From Ruegeria lacuscaerulensis (GTDB lineage Bacteria; Pseudomonadota; Alphaproteobacteria; Rhodobacterales; Rhodobacteraceae), in assembly GCF_013034685.1 (NCBI RefSeq), contig NZ_WQGO01000009.1, forward strand, positions 58,644-122,643: a DNA stretch of 64,000 bases, read 5' to 3'. Position 1 is the first letter of the stretch; every line of letters starts with the position of its first letter. Below the pieces are notes generated by a model, which was given only the letters and a program-made list of their open reading frames with translations, ran no database searches and was not told where the DNA came from. Shown here one piece after another: positions 15,368 through 23,789 of this stretch. The position numbers and the translations under genes are program-made.

Positions 15368-17049
15368 GTCATTGCCCTTGGGTAGACCCAGTGATCAGCG
15401 GTATCTGCGGACAGATCCTCAGGGTAGGGGGCACCGGCATACATGCAAATCCGCACCCAACGGTCCGAGCGGGGATCGAAATGCGTGGCACCGAAGAACG
15501 AGAGTTTCGCTCGCAGCATGTCGATGGGCATGACATCCGCGCCGATCGTATTGTCGCGTATTTCACCATAGGGTGCGACCTGTCCCATCTGCGCGCGCCG
15601 GATCGTGTGGCGATGTTCGGGGTGCTGCGACAGAAACGCGGCAATGTGTGTGGTGTCCGGCCAGTGGGACAGGGCGTCATAGGCCGTTGCCGCATCGCGG
15701 GCCGGGGCCAAGGGTTGTTCGTATTCCGCGATGGGCTCTTCGAACCGTTCGCCAAGGCGGGGTTCCAGCTTTTCTTCGGACACGTACCAGGCGCGGGCGC
15801 AGTTGGCCTGCGCTTTCCAATCAAGATCAAGCGCCCAGTCAAAACTCTGCCGGATCAGCGCGCGAACCTGTGCGACGCTCATATTGCCGTCGATCACCTG
15901 CGCCCCGGCGTTGCTGTCGGCCATGCAATCGACCAAACCGTCGACCAGATCGCCGTAAGGTTCGAGGATCAGCGAGGCGAGCAATTCCTGCCCCTCTTCA
16001 CTCAGATGATCTTCGGACCAGCGGATCAGGGCGTCCCAGGGAAGGTTTTCGGTCAGGTCGCGCTGGGCCAGTTCGGCGGTGAGCGTGTCCAGATCAGCCC
16101 TGAGCACGGCCAGCTTGTCGATTTGAACGAGATGATCCGAGCGCCACCACGACACCGACAGCTTGCTGCGTTCGAAAATCGCGCGGAACTGCGCGATGCG
16201 GTCAGGTGTGGCTTGGGGCACGGACCGCACCCGCGCGATGGCCTCTTCGCGAACCATGATCCAGTTGTTGAACAGCACGGGATGGTTGACGATGAAGGGC
16301 GCCATGCCCAGACCGGTCGAATTGCCGATGCCCAGCCATTGCGCAATCGTTGGGTCCAGACTAGCGGTTTGGTCGCCCCCTTTGGCCTGCGCCATGTGCT
16401 GCACCAGATCGCGCACGAAGGTGCGGGTCAGATAAACCGACAGCATCTCGGTTTGGAAAGGGGCGCTCAGTTCCGGGCGGTCGGCAGTTTTCTCACGATC
16501 AGCCGCCCCGAACTTGCCCGATCCATAAACGGCCGTGGTGCGCATCAGGTAGCCCACCTGATAGATCTGCTCGGGGTCCGGCTGTGTGCCTGCTGCCAGC
16601 GCGTCGACCACATGCGCCCAAAGCCGGACCGAACGGTTGGCGCGAGACAGAGACAACTCGCTTTCGCTGATCCGCCCGGCCTCTTGCAAGGGGACGTTTT
16701 GAGACAGGCGGTCAATGTCTTCGGCCGTGGGGATGCCATCGAACAGGGTAAATGTGGCGTCCCAAGCCTCGGCTATCACGCGGTCGGAGCGTTGCTCGGG
16801 CGGCAGGTCATGAGCGAAAGCAACCAGTGAATAAGCGCGTTCGGGGCCGTGCGCGGTATAGACCGCATGACCCACCCCGTTCGTGTCGATGTCAAAAACG
16901 GGCCGGGTAAAACGCCAGTTCTCGCGCGCCATCCGCCGGGTCAATTGCCGCATGAAACTAAGGCGACATTGGTGCAGCGACCCCAATCGCGACAGTCGCA
17001 TGACCTGCGCGGGGTCCCGGCGTGCAATATCGCGGTACAGATCGATCAT
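15364..17049 (-). CDS. Conserved protein of unknown function (561 aa)
   Basis: A large soluble protein without signal peptide. It opens MIDLYRDIARRDPAQVMRLSRLGSLHQCRLSFMRQLTRRM and has Trp/Arg-rich stretches ('MARENWRFTRPVFDID', 'SVSWWRSDHLVQIDKL') and a final 'YAGAPYPEDLSADTADHWVYPRA'. I recognise no domain. It overlaps both neighbours by 4 bases (M19-type gene upstream, DUF3726 downstream), so stoichiometric co-expression is expected. Being the largest gene in the operon and lacking a known fold, it may be a novel enzyme component. Confidence 0.72.
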   Translation of the reverse strand: MIDLYRDIARRDPAQVMRLSRLGSLHQCRLSFMRQLTRRMARENWRFTRPVFDIDTNGVGHAVYTAHGPERAYSLVAFAHDLPPEQRSDRVIAEAWDATFTLFDGIPTAEDIDRLSQNVPLQEAGRISESELSLSRANRSVRLWAHVVDALAAGTQPDPEQIYQVGYLMRTTAVYGSGKFGAADREKTADRPELSAPFQTEMLSVYLTRTFVRDLVQHMAQAKGGDQTASLDPTIAQWLGIGNSTGLGMAPFIVNHPVLFNNWIMVREEAIARVRSVPQATPDRIAQFRAIFERSKLSVSWWRSDHLVQIDKLAVLRADLDTLTAELAQRDLTENLPWDALIRWSEDHLSEEGQELLASLILEPYGDLVDGLVDCMADSNAGAQVIDGNMSVAQVRALIRQSFDWALDLDWKAQANCARAWYVSEEKLEPRLGERFEEPIAEYEQPLAPARDAATAYDALSHWPDTTHIAAFLSQHPEHRHTIRRAQMGQVAPYGEIRDNTIGADVMPIDMLRAKLSFFGATHFDPRSDRWVRICMYAGAPYPEDLSADTADHWVYPRAMT

Positions 17050-18020
17050 ACGCGTGGTCCGAAGTTTTCAGCAAAGAAACGATACCAGTTGCCGCCCATG
17101 ATACCTGAGACCTCATCTTCGTTCATACCCACGGAACGTAGTCCGGATTCGATATTCCCAAAATCGCGGTTGTCCTGAAACCAGTTTGGCATGGGCGGAA
17201 AACCGGGCGCCGAAGCCGAGCCTTCACCATAGTCGATTTCTTTCGTCCAGCGCCCGACGCGCATCCACTCGACCACGCTGTCGGGTTGGTCCTGACACAG
17301 GTCAGTGCCGATCCCCAGATGTTGGACTCCGTATTTGTCGGCGGTGCGGGCGATCATCTGACAGAAACTATCCAGCGTGCAGGCGGATTTGTCTTTCAGA
17401 TGATGCGGATAGACCGAAAAGCCAAGCATCCCGCCATTTTCCGTCACCGCGCGGATCACTGCGTCGCGCTTGTTGCGCAGCGCAGGCGACCAGTCATGCG
17501 GATTGGCGTGAGTGATGGCGATGGGACGCTCGGACAGTTCAACAGCCTCGATTGTGGATCGGTCAGCCGAGTGACTCATATCCACAACAAGGCCCACGCG
17601 GTTCATCTCTTTGATCACCTGCTTGCCCATGCGGGTGATGCCGGTATCTTCGGCCTCATAGCAGCCGGTGGCCAGAAGGGATTGATTGTTATAGGTCAAC
17701 TGCATGAACCGGGCGCCCAGATCGTGCAGGATTTCGACCAGACCGATATCGTCTTCGATGGGCGAGGGGTTCTGAAAGCCGAAGAATACCGCCGTCCGCC
17801 CGGTTTCGCGCGCTGTGTCGATGTCGCTGGCCCAACGACCCTTCATGATCAGGTCGGGGAATTGCTCGAACCAACGGTTCCACTTTTCAAAGTTCAGGAC
17901 GGTTTCGCGGAAGTTCTCATGATAAGAGATGGTGACGTGGATTGCATCCACGCCACCTTCGCGCAGTTGCCGGAAAATCTTTTCCGACCAGTTGGCATAT
18001 TGCAGCCCGTCGATACGCAT
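17046..18020 (-). CDS. M19 (renal dipeptidase-like) protein with altered metal site
   Basis: The TIM-barrel M19 family normally binds two zinc ions through an N-terminal His-x-Asp, a bridging Glu, and two later His. Here the later His motifs are kept ('VVDMSHSAD' and 'AITHANP') and 'GIGTDL' retains the catalytic Asp region. However, the N-terminus reads 'IDGLQYAN' with no His-x-Asp, and the bridging Glu position reads 'FGFQNPS' (Gln). It may bind one metal or do different chemistry. 324 residues, no signal peptide, so cytoplasmic. It starts one base into the ALDH stop and overlaps the next gene by 4 bases. Confidence 0.78.
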   Translation of the reverse strand: MRIDGLQYANWSEKIFRQLREGGVDAIHVTISYHENFRETVLNFEKWNRWFEQFPDLIMKGRWASDIDTARETGRTAVFFGFQNPSPIEDDIGLVEILHDLGARFMQLTYNNQSLLATGCYEAEDTGITRMGKQVIKEMNRVGLVVDMSHSADRSTIEAVELSERPIAITHANPHDWSPALRNKRDAVIRAVTENGGMLGFSVYPHHLKDKSACTLDSFCQMIARTADKYGVQHLGIGTDLCQDQPDSVVEWMRVGRWTKEIDYGEGSASAPGFPPMPNWFQDNRDFGNIESGLRSVGMNEDEVSGIMGGNWYRFFAENFGPRV

Positions 18021-19465
18021 CAGACCGGCGTCCCGGCGCTGATATAGGCGGTTTTGACGGTGGTGTAGAACTCAGCTGCCGCTTTTCCCTGCTCACGCGG
18101 GCCATATGAGCTGTCGCCGCGTCCGCCGAAGGGTACGTGATAGTCGGTGCCCGCTGTCGGCAAGTTCACCGTGACTACGCCAGTGCGCGCGTTGCGGCGG
18201 AAATGGGTGGCGCGGGCGAGGCTTTGGGTCACGATGCCCGAAGTCAGGCCGAATTTGGTGTCGTTGACGACGCTCAGCGCCTCATCATAGCTGCCGACCT
18301 TGATGACGCTGGTTAGCGGCGCGAACATTTCTTCGCGGTTGATGCGCATGTCGTTGGTGGTGTTCAGGAACACTCCGGGCGACATGTAGAACCCGTCATG
18401 CGGCATCTCCAACCGCGCGCCGCCACAAGCTAGCTCAGCGCCCTCAGACTTGCCCAGATCGACATAGGCGAGGTTTTCCTGCAACTGCTGCTCGCTGACA
18501 ACCGGCCCCATCTGAGTGCCGTCTTCCAGCGCGTGCCCGACCTTCATTGCTTGCGCACCAACGACAAGTTTCTCGACGAATGCATCATGGATGCCCGCAT
18601 GAACAACCAGCCGTGACGAGGCGGTGCATTTCTGCCCAGTGCCGCCAAACGCGCCCCCCAGCGCCAGCGTCACAGCCAGATCAAGATCGGCGTCGTCCAT
18701 GACGGCTAGCGCGTTCTTGGATCCCATCTCCATCTGTACCTTGGTCAGGTTCTGAATGGCCGCTGCCGCAATCCCCTTGCCCACCGGAACCGACCCGGTG
18801 AATGAAATCGCGTTCACCTTGGGGCTTTCCACCAGACGCTGCCCGATGCTGCGCCCCGAGCCCATCATCAGGCTGAACAGGCCCTTGGGGATGTCCTGAC
18901 GTTCAATGATCTCGGTCAGGGCTACGGCCGAGGCCGGGGTTATGTTCGCAGGCTTCCATACGACGGCGTTGCCGTAGCACAGCGCTGGTGCAATCTTCCA
19001 CGAAGCGGTCGCGGTCGGAAAGTTCCACGGGCTGATGATGGCAACAGTGCCCACGGCCTCGCGTCGCACGTCAATCTCAACACCGGGTCGAACGCTATCG
19101 GCATTCTCACCGATCTGGCGCAGGCATTCAGCGGCGTAATAGGTAAAGAACTGACCGGCGCGATAGACTTCACCTTTGCCCTCGGCCAGCGGTTTGCCCT
19201 CTTCGCGGGACAAGAGCGTGCCCAGCTCTTCCGCGCGGGCGATCAATTCATTGCCAATGGCGTTCAGAACGGCCTGTTTGCGTTCGGGCAGGTAAGCGGC
19301 CCATTCGGCCTGCGCCACACGCGCCTGATCCAGTGTTGCCTCAAGCTGATCCGTGCTGGCCTGCGCGAAGATGCCGACCAGATCGCTCAGATCCGAAGGG
19401 TTGCGGTTTTCGATTTCAGAATCACCCGCCAGCCATTCGCCAGCGATCAGGTTCAGTTTGGTCAC
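18020..19465 (-). CDS. Aldehyde dehydrogenase, 2-oxoglutarate-semialdehyde type
   Basis: 481 residues starting MTKLNLIAGEWLAG from a GTG codon; the frame is open 36 codons further but that would run into the LysR gene. NAD(P)-ALDH motifs: 'ISPWNFPTATASWKIAPAL' (~145), 'FTGSVPVGK' (nucleotide loop), general-base Glu in 'QMEMGSKNALAV' and catalytic Cys in 'GGTGQKCTASSRLVV'. The 'E-M-G-S/G-K-N' and 'G-Q-K/R-C-T-A-S-S-R' wording matches alpha-ketoglutaric-semialdehyde dehydrogenases of sugar-acid and hydroxyproline degradation, though substrate is inference. First gene of a five-gene operon facing LysR. Confidence 0.88.
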   Translation of the reverse strand: MTKLNLIAGEWLAGDSEIENRNPSDLSDLVGIFAQASTDQLEATLDQARVAQAEWAAYLPERKQAVLNAIGNELIARAEELGTLLSREEGKPLAEGKGEVYRAGQFFTYYAAECLRQIGENADSVRPGVEIDVRREAVGTVAIISPWNFPTATASWKIAPALCYGNAVVWKPANITPASAVALTEIIERQDIPKGLFSLMMGSGRSIGQRLVESPKVNAISFTGSVPVGKGIAAAAIQNLTKVQMEMGSKNALAVMDDADLDLAVTLALGGAFGGTGQKCTASSRLVVHAGIHDAFVEKLVVGAQAMKVGHALEDGTQMGPVVSEQQLQENLAYVDLGKSEGAELACGGARLEMPHDGFYMSPGVFLNTTNDMRINREEMFAPLTSVIKVGSYDEALSVVNDTKFGLTSGIVTQSLARATHFRRNARTGVVTVNLPTAGTDYHVPFGGRGDSSYGPREQGKAAAEFYTTVKTAYISAGTPV

Positions 19466-19529
19466 AATGCGCCCCAGAGCAAAATAAGAGTCGCGCTTAG
19501 GATGGCTTTTCCGCCGTATATCAGTCAAA

Positions 19530-19553
19530 TTCAAACGAATGAACAAAAGTTCA
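19530..19553. promoter_or_regulatory. Overlapping inverted repeats in LysR/ALDH intergenic region
   Basis: TTCA-N6-TGAA (19530-19543) overlaps TGAAC-AAAA-GTTCA (19540-19553). The latter is a perfect 5-bp dyad. They lie 14-37 bases upstream of the LysR start and 65-88 bases upstream of the ALDH start. This is a typical position for LysR-type autoregulation and divergent activation. Confidence 0.45.
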
Positions 19554-19566
19554 GGAAAACTGAAAT

Positions 19567-20436
19567 ATGGCACTCAAGATTGAAACCCTTCGTTGTTTCT
19601 GCACCGTTGCCCAAACCGGCAATTTGACCGAGGCCGCGGATCGCTTGGGGCGCACGCAGTCGGCGGTATCGATGACATTGAAACAGTTTGAGGACCATCT
19701 GGGTCGAAAGCTGTTTGAAGGTGAGCGCAAGAGCCGTTTGTCCCCATTGGGAGCGCAAGTGTTTGAACTGGCGCTGAAACAAGTGCGTCAGTTCGATCAG
19801 GCCGTGCAGGACATCGAAGAGGCCGCGATCGCCGAGCAGGGGCTCTTGCGCATTGCCTCGGTGCCGTCGGTTGCGGCTTTGATTTTTCCACGCGTGTTAT
19901 CGCATCTTGCGCGGCAGTATCCCGGCGTGAAAGTCGATTTGCGCGACACCGATACGCAGCAGGTTCTTGACGCGCTTGTCGAAGGCAGAGCCGATATCGG
20001 GATCGCCTCGGGGTATCATGCGTTGAATGGTATTCGCGCGGTGCCGCTGTTGCGGGACCGATTCGGGCTGGTCTGCTCTGCAGAGCATCCGTTGATCGCG
20101 CAAGAGGCGCCGCCGACCCTTGCCCAAATCGCCTCGGTTCCATTCATTCGCAACGCATTGTGCGACCTGATCGAGTCGCCGCAGTTTCACGCCGCGATTG
20201 ACCGGGCGGGAGTGACCATCCACAACACGCATTCGTTGATTGCGATGGTTCGGACCGGTGATTGGGTGACGGTTTTGCCACAAACGGTGACAGGGTTCAT
20301 TCCGGAAGCCACCGCATTTCGACTGATCCGCGACTTGCCAGATCACAGGCAGGTATTCCTATATATCCACGAACGATCACGGTTTCCTGACCTGGTTCGC
20401 GCGACCGAGAAGATCATTTTGGCGGAAAACGCTTAG
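19567..20436 (+). CDS. LysR-family transcriptional regulator
   Basis: N-terminal winged HTH (MALKIETLRCFCTVAQTGNLTEAADRLGRTQSAVSMTLKQFEDHLG) and a periplasmic-binding-like effector domain (~90-289, 'VEGRADIGIASGY' motif). Length 289 is standard. It is divergent from the aldehyde dehydrogenase operon and should control it in response to a pathway intermediate. AGGA is placed 9 bases before the ATG. Confidence 0.93.
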   Translation: MALKIETLRCFCTVAQTGNLTEAADRLGRTQSAVSMTLKQFEDHLGRKLFEGERKSRLSPLGAQVFELALKQVRQFDQAVQDIEEAAIAEQGLLRIASVPSVAALIFPRVLSHLARQYPGVKVDLRDTDTQQVLDALVEGRADIGIASGYHALNGIRAVPLLRDRFGLVCSAEHPLIAQEAPPTLAQIASVPFIRNALCDLIESPQFHAAIDRAGVTIHNTHSLIAMVRTGDWVTVLPQTVTGFIPEATAFRLIRDLPDHRQVFLYIHERSRFPDLVRATEKIILAENA

Positions 20437-20600
20437 CGTCACGTCAACGCTGTGGTTCCCAAGGATAGGGCGTTCCCTATTGGCTGCGGCTGGCCAGTTG
20501 TCATTTTTCACGAACAGTGTCAGAAATGTAAAAATGTGATTGATTGGTCAAAGGCGGTACTTTGTGTTTGTGCCCTGCCTGACCGGGAAGTGGGGTATTT

Positions 20601-21158
20601 TTGGCGACTGCGAACACAATTTCCGGCGTGAACCCACAAGATATCATGACCGCCTTTGCCCAGTACGGATTTCGCAAAACGTCAATGGAAGACATTGCGC
20701 GCGCGGTGGGTCTGTCTCGCCAGTCGATCTACAAGAAATTCGGATCGAAGGACGCGTGTTACGCTTGGGCGCTGAGGGCCTATACAGAAGCGTTGTACCA
20801 GCATGTTTTCGCGATGCTCGATCAGGCTGAAAACGCGCCGATGGCTGTAGTGGAAACGGCGCTGATTTCTGTCGTCGGAGATTCGGTCGAACTGGCTGAA
20901 TCCAGGCACGGGTCCGAGCTGCTCGAGGATGCTCTGGCCGTCGCAAGCGCCCAGCCCGAAAATTGGCCCAGCCTGTATGCCCAGAAGCTGGGGGCATTTA
21001 TCTTGCGCCACGACCTGGCTGCAACGCCGGAACGGGCGCAGGATCTGGCGCATATTTTGATAACCGCCACACGGGGCGCTTTGGTTGTTGCGTCTTCGCG
21101 CGAGGCGTTCGCGCAGGATATTCGCCGAATTCTGCGCGGGGTTTTCGGTGATCCCTAG
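20601..21158 (+). CDS. TetR-family transcriptional regulator
   Basis: A TetR N-terminal domain ('IMTAFAQYGFRKTSMEDIARAVGLSRQSIYKKFGSKDACYAWAL', about 14-57) followed by a ligand domain to residue 185. The start is a TTG five bases after a GGGG tract; a GTG nine codons later (20628) is an alternative. Transcribed in the same direction as the propeller/MbnH/MbnP operon, 198 bases upstream, and may regulate it. The ligand is unknown. Confidence 0.88.
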   Translation: MATANTISGVNPQDIMTAFAQYGFRKTSMEDIARAVGLSRQSIYKKFGSKDACYAWALRAYTEALYQHVFAMLDQAENAPMAVVETALISVVGDSVELAESRHGSELLEDALAVASAQPENWPSLYAQKLGAFILRHDLAATPERAQDLAHILITATRGALVVASSREAFAQDIRRILRGVFGDP

Positions 21159-21204
21159 GCGCGGTTTCGGGCCACGCTTGGGGAATGCTCACGCAGTGGT
21201 CAAA

Positions 21205-21220
21205 CTGTTTTGAAACACAG
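21205..21220. promoter_or_regulatory. Imperfect dyad, possible TetR operator
   Basis: CTGTTTTGAAACACAG has 6 of 8 half-site positions symmetric and lies in the 198-base region between the TetR gene and the secreted propeller-like gene. The length fits a TetR operator. Evidence is symmetry and position only. Confidence 0.3.
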
Positions 21221-21356
21221 TGACTTCCTTACTGCCGCATACTGATTTCCGGTAAAGCGCCGGGGTGTTTGGTGCAGGCGTCTCACTGTGATATGACGTT
21301 ACGTAAGATACATCTAACCCTGAACTTTTTAGGGCTGTGCAACAAGGGGGAAGGCT

Positions 21357-22652
21357 ATGAAATACATGGGATTTGGAGCAACCATTCTGTTTGCGGCAGG
21401 GTTGGTCGTCAGCACTTCAGCCAGTTACGCGCAGACCCGTGAAGAAAGCCATGGCATGGTGTTGCTGCGCGGGTTGCCGACGCTGGATACCCATCACAGC
21501 GTTGCCATTGTTGAATTGGACCCGGAATCTGATCGCTTTGGAGAAATTCTCAGCGAGGTTGAGCAACCCGATATCGAGCACCCTCTGCATCACCTTTACT
21601 ATAGCCCGAACGGCAGGCTGTATTCCACCGGGCTCGATCCGGCGTGCAGTCTGGCCGAGATTGGCTTGTCGAGGGACGCTGGCGGTGCGCCGGTGATCGA
21701 AGGCATCACCTGTCTGGACACGCAGGGCCAGATCGTGGGCGAAGATATCATGTGGGCCAATTCGAACGGGCAGGAATACATGTTTGTCACCTTCATGGGG
21801 GGCACTGGTGGTGATGATGGCGGCTCGGTCGGGGTGTTTGATCCGCAAACCAACGCCGTGGTCAAAATCATCGAAGCCCGCAAAAGTCAGATCGGCGAAG
21901 GTGCCCCGTATATCATGTACCCGCACGGCATTTCGGCGTTTGACGACCGTATGGTGGTGACATCGACCGTGCATCCTGACTTGGCTACTGGTGTTGGGAA
22001 CGCGTTGACGATCATTGATCTGAACACGTTGGAGCCTATCCAGAACATCACCGTCGAGAATGAAAAGCCGCTGAACTTCCCGTCTTCTCCGGTCGAGGTT
22101 CTGTTCGCGCGGCCCAGCATTCACCCCGATATCGAACCGGCCATTCTGGCCAATACAATGTTCGGGTTCGAGACGTGGAAAATCCCCTATGACGCCAAGG
22201 CCAAGACCTTTGGCGCGCCCGAGGTCATCTATAGCGGTGTCGCCAATGACACTGCCGTGCCCTTGGAATTCTATGGCACCGAGGATGAGCTGTTCATTTC
22301 GCACGCTTTGCCCGGTGTGGTGAAACGGTACGAACTGGGCGCACTGCCGGACCTGGTGTCCAGCGGCCCCGACATCGTGACCGATCCCGGTGCACATCAC
22401 ATGATCTTTTTCACCTCCGCCTCAGGGCGCGAGTTGATCGCGATTCAGAACAATCTGCTCAATCTGGGCAACGGTGCGGACAATGACCCGACCGATGTGG
22501 ATTTCATTGCTTCTCTGAACGCGCACACGATTTCGGTGCATGATCTGGAAACCGGTGAACGTATCGGGACAGTCAATTTCAAGGAACGCTACAACAAGGG
22601 CGTGGACAACGTTGAGGGTCTGTTTGGTTCGGGCTTTGTGCATCACCACTAA
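21357..22652 (+). CDS. Secreted beta-propeller-like protein, SBP56/methanethiol-oxidase-like (distant)
   Basis: Signal peptide ending 'STSASYAQ', then ~405 periplasmic residues. Segments 'HSVAIVELDPESDRFGEILSEVE', 'HPLHHLYYSPNGRLYSTG', 'YPHGISAFDDRMVVTST' and 'NALTIIDLNTLEPI' have the spacing and wording of seven-bladed propellers of the selenium-binding protein/methanethiol oxidase type (value-of-deposit strand, L-H-H, H-G). The resemblance is partial and I could not align it. His75/78/79, the later 'PHG' and a C-terminal HHH are candidate metal ligands. It is the first gene of an operon with a MauG-type enzyme and an MbnP protein. Known mtoX loci also carry a mauG gene, which supports the comparison. 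GGGGGAAGG precedes the ATG. Confidence 0.6.
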   Translation: MKYMGFGATILFAAGLVVSTSASYAQTREESHGMVLLRGLPTLDTHHSVAIVELDPESDRFGEILSEVEQPDIEHPLHHLYYSPNGRLYSTGLDPACSLAEIGLSRDAGGAPVIEGITCLDTQGQIVGEDIMWANSNGQEYMFVTFMGGTGGDDGGSVGVFDPQTNAVVKIIEARKSQIGEGAPYIMYPHGISAFDDRMVVTSTVHPDLATGVGNALTIIDLNTLEPIQNITVENEKPLNFPSSPVEVLFARPSIHPDIEPAILANTMFGFETWKIPYDAKAKTFGAPEVIYSGVANDTAVPLEFYGTEDELFISHALPGVVKRYELGALPDLVSSGPDIVTDPGAHHMIFFTSASGRELIAIQNNLLNLGNGADNDPTDVDFIASLNAHTISVHDLETGERIGTVNFKERYNKGVDNVEGLFGSGFVHHH

Positions 22653-22667
22653 CGGATCGGGTGGCCC

Positions 22668-23789
22668 ATGCCTCGGGTGATCGTTCTGCTGGCCGCCGCT
22701 GCGATTCTGGTCGCGGCGGGGTGGCTGATCCGGGACTTCATCCGCGATCCGGTGGCGACACCCATCGCCGACTTCTCGGCGCCGTTTGTGTTCGGGCGGT
22801 TTGCCGTGCCGCCTGATAACCCGCTGACTCAGGAAGGTTTCGCCTTGGGGCGGCACCTGTTCTACGACCCTATTCTATCCGCGAACAACGAAGTGTCCTG
22901 CGCCACTTGCCACATTCAGGCGATGGCTTTCACCGACGGGCGTTCCCGATCTCCGGCCTTATCGGGCGGTGAGCTGGAGTTCAGCGCCATGAGCCTGGTC
23001 AATCTGCTTTGGGGGCAGGAGAGGTTCTTTTGGGATGGCCGTGCGACCTCGCTTGAAGAGCAGGCGCTGATGCCGATCCAGCACCCCGAAGAGATGGGGC
23101 AGGATATCGACGTGCTGGTTGCAGAGCTGTCCAGCTCGTCTAGCTATCGTCGCATGTTTCGCCGCGCCTATGGTGAAGTCAGCGCCGACAACATCGCCCG
23201 GGCGTTGGCCAGTTTCATGCGGATGCTGATCTCGGACAATTCCAAATACGACAAATACCTGCGCGGTGAGGTGCGGTTGAACGCGCAGGAAGAACATGGG
23301 CGCAAATTGTTCATGGCCCATCCTGACACCAAAGTGTCCCTGCGCGGCGGGAATTGCATTGATTGCCACAGTCAGTTCCTGACCTCGGGGTTTCGGGACG
23401 CGCTGGACGGGTTCTCGAACAATGGGCTCGACCCAGAGGACACGCTGGCACCTGGTTTGATGGCGGTCACGGGAAACCCTGCTCACAAAGGGTTCTTCAA
23501 GGTTCCAACCCTGCGCAATATTGCCGTGACCGCTCCTTATATGCATGACGGCCGGTTCGAGACGCTGCGAGATGTCATGAATCACTATAATGACGGCATT
23601 GTCGTCAGCGACACGCTCAGCCCGTTGATCCTTGAAGCCGATAACGCCCCTGACACCCCGTCGGATACGGTGGGCCTGCGCATGACACCTGAGGAAATCG
23701 ACGCAATCATCGCTTTTCTACATACGCTGACCGACGAAGTTTTTTTGACCGACCCTGCCTTTTCCAATCCGTTTGAAGGAGGCTCATGA
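22668..23789 (+). CDS. Dihaem cytochrome c peroxidase/MauG family, MbnH-like
   Basis: 373 residues with an N-terminal membrane anchor or signal (VIVLLAAAAILVAAGWLI) and two c-type haem motifs, C78-A-T-C-H82 and C230-I-D-C-H234. Intervening motifs 'FTDGRSRSPALSG', 'SLVNLLW', 'FFWDGRATSLEEQAL' and the late 'KVPTLRNIAVTAPYMHDGRFETL' are those of the bacterial cytochrome c peroxidase/MauG family. The family oxidises protein residues through bis-Fe(IV) chemistry. MbnH members convert a Trp of partner MbnP to kynurenine. The next gene is MbnP-like and overlaps by 4 bases, so this is assigned MbnH-like. Confidence 0.88.
   Translation: MPRVIVLLAAAAILVAAGWLIRDFIRDPVATPIADFSAPFVFGRFAVPPDNPLTQEGFALGRHLFYDPILSANNEVSCATCHIQAMAFTDGRSRSPALSGGELEFSAMSLVNLLWGQERFFWDGRATSLEEQALMPIQHPEEMGQDIDVLVAELSSSSSYRRMFRRAYGEVSADNIARALASFMRMLISDNSKYDKYLRGEVRLNAQEEHGRKLFMAHPDTKVSLRGGNCIDCHSQFLTSGFRDALDGFSNNGLDPEDTLAPGLMAVTGNPAHKGFFKVPTLRNIAVTAPYMHDGRFETLRDVMNHYNDGIVVSDTLSPLILEADNAPDTPSDTVGLRMTPEEIDAIIAFLHTLTDEVFLTDPAFSNPFEGGS

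Noticed and set aside
15172..16830. 552-codon open frame on the plus strand opposite the 561-residue gene
   Set aside because: No start context, biased composition, and the minus-strand gene is locked by overlaps with its neighbours.
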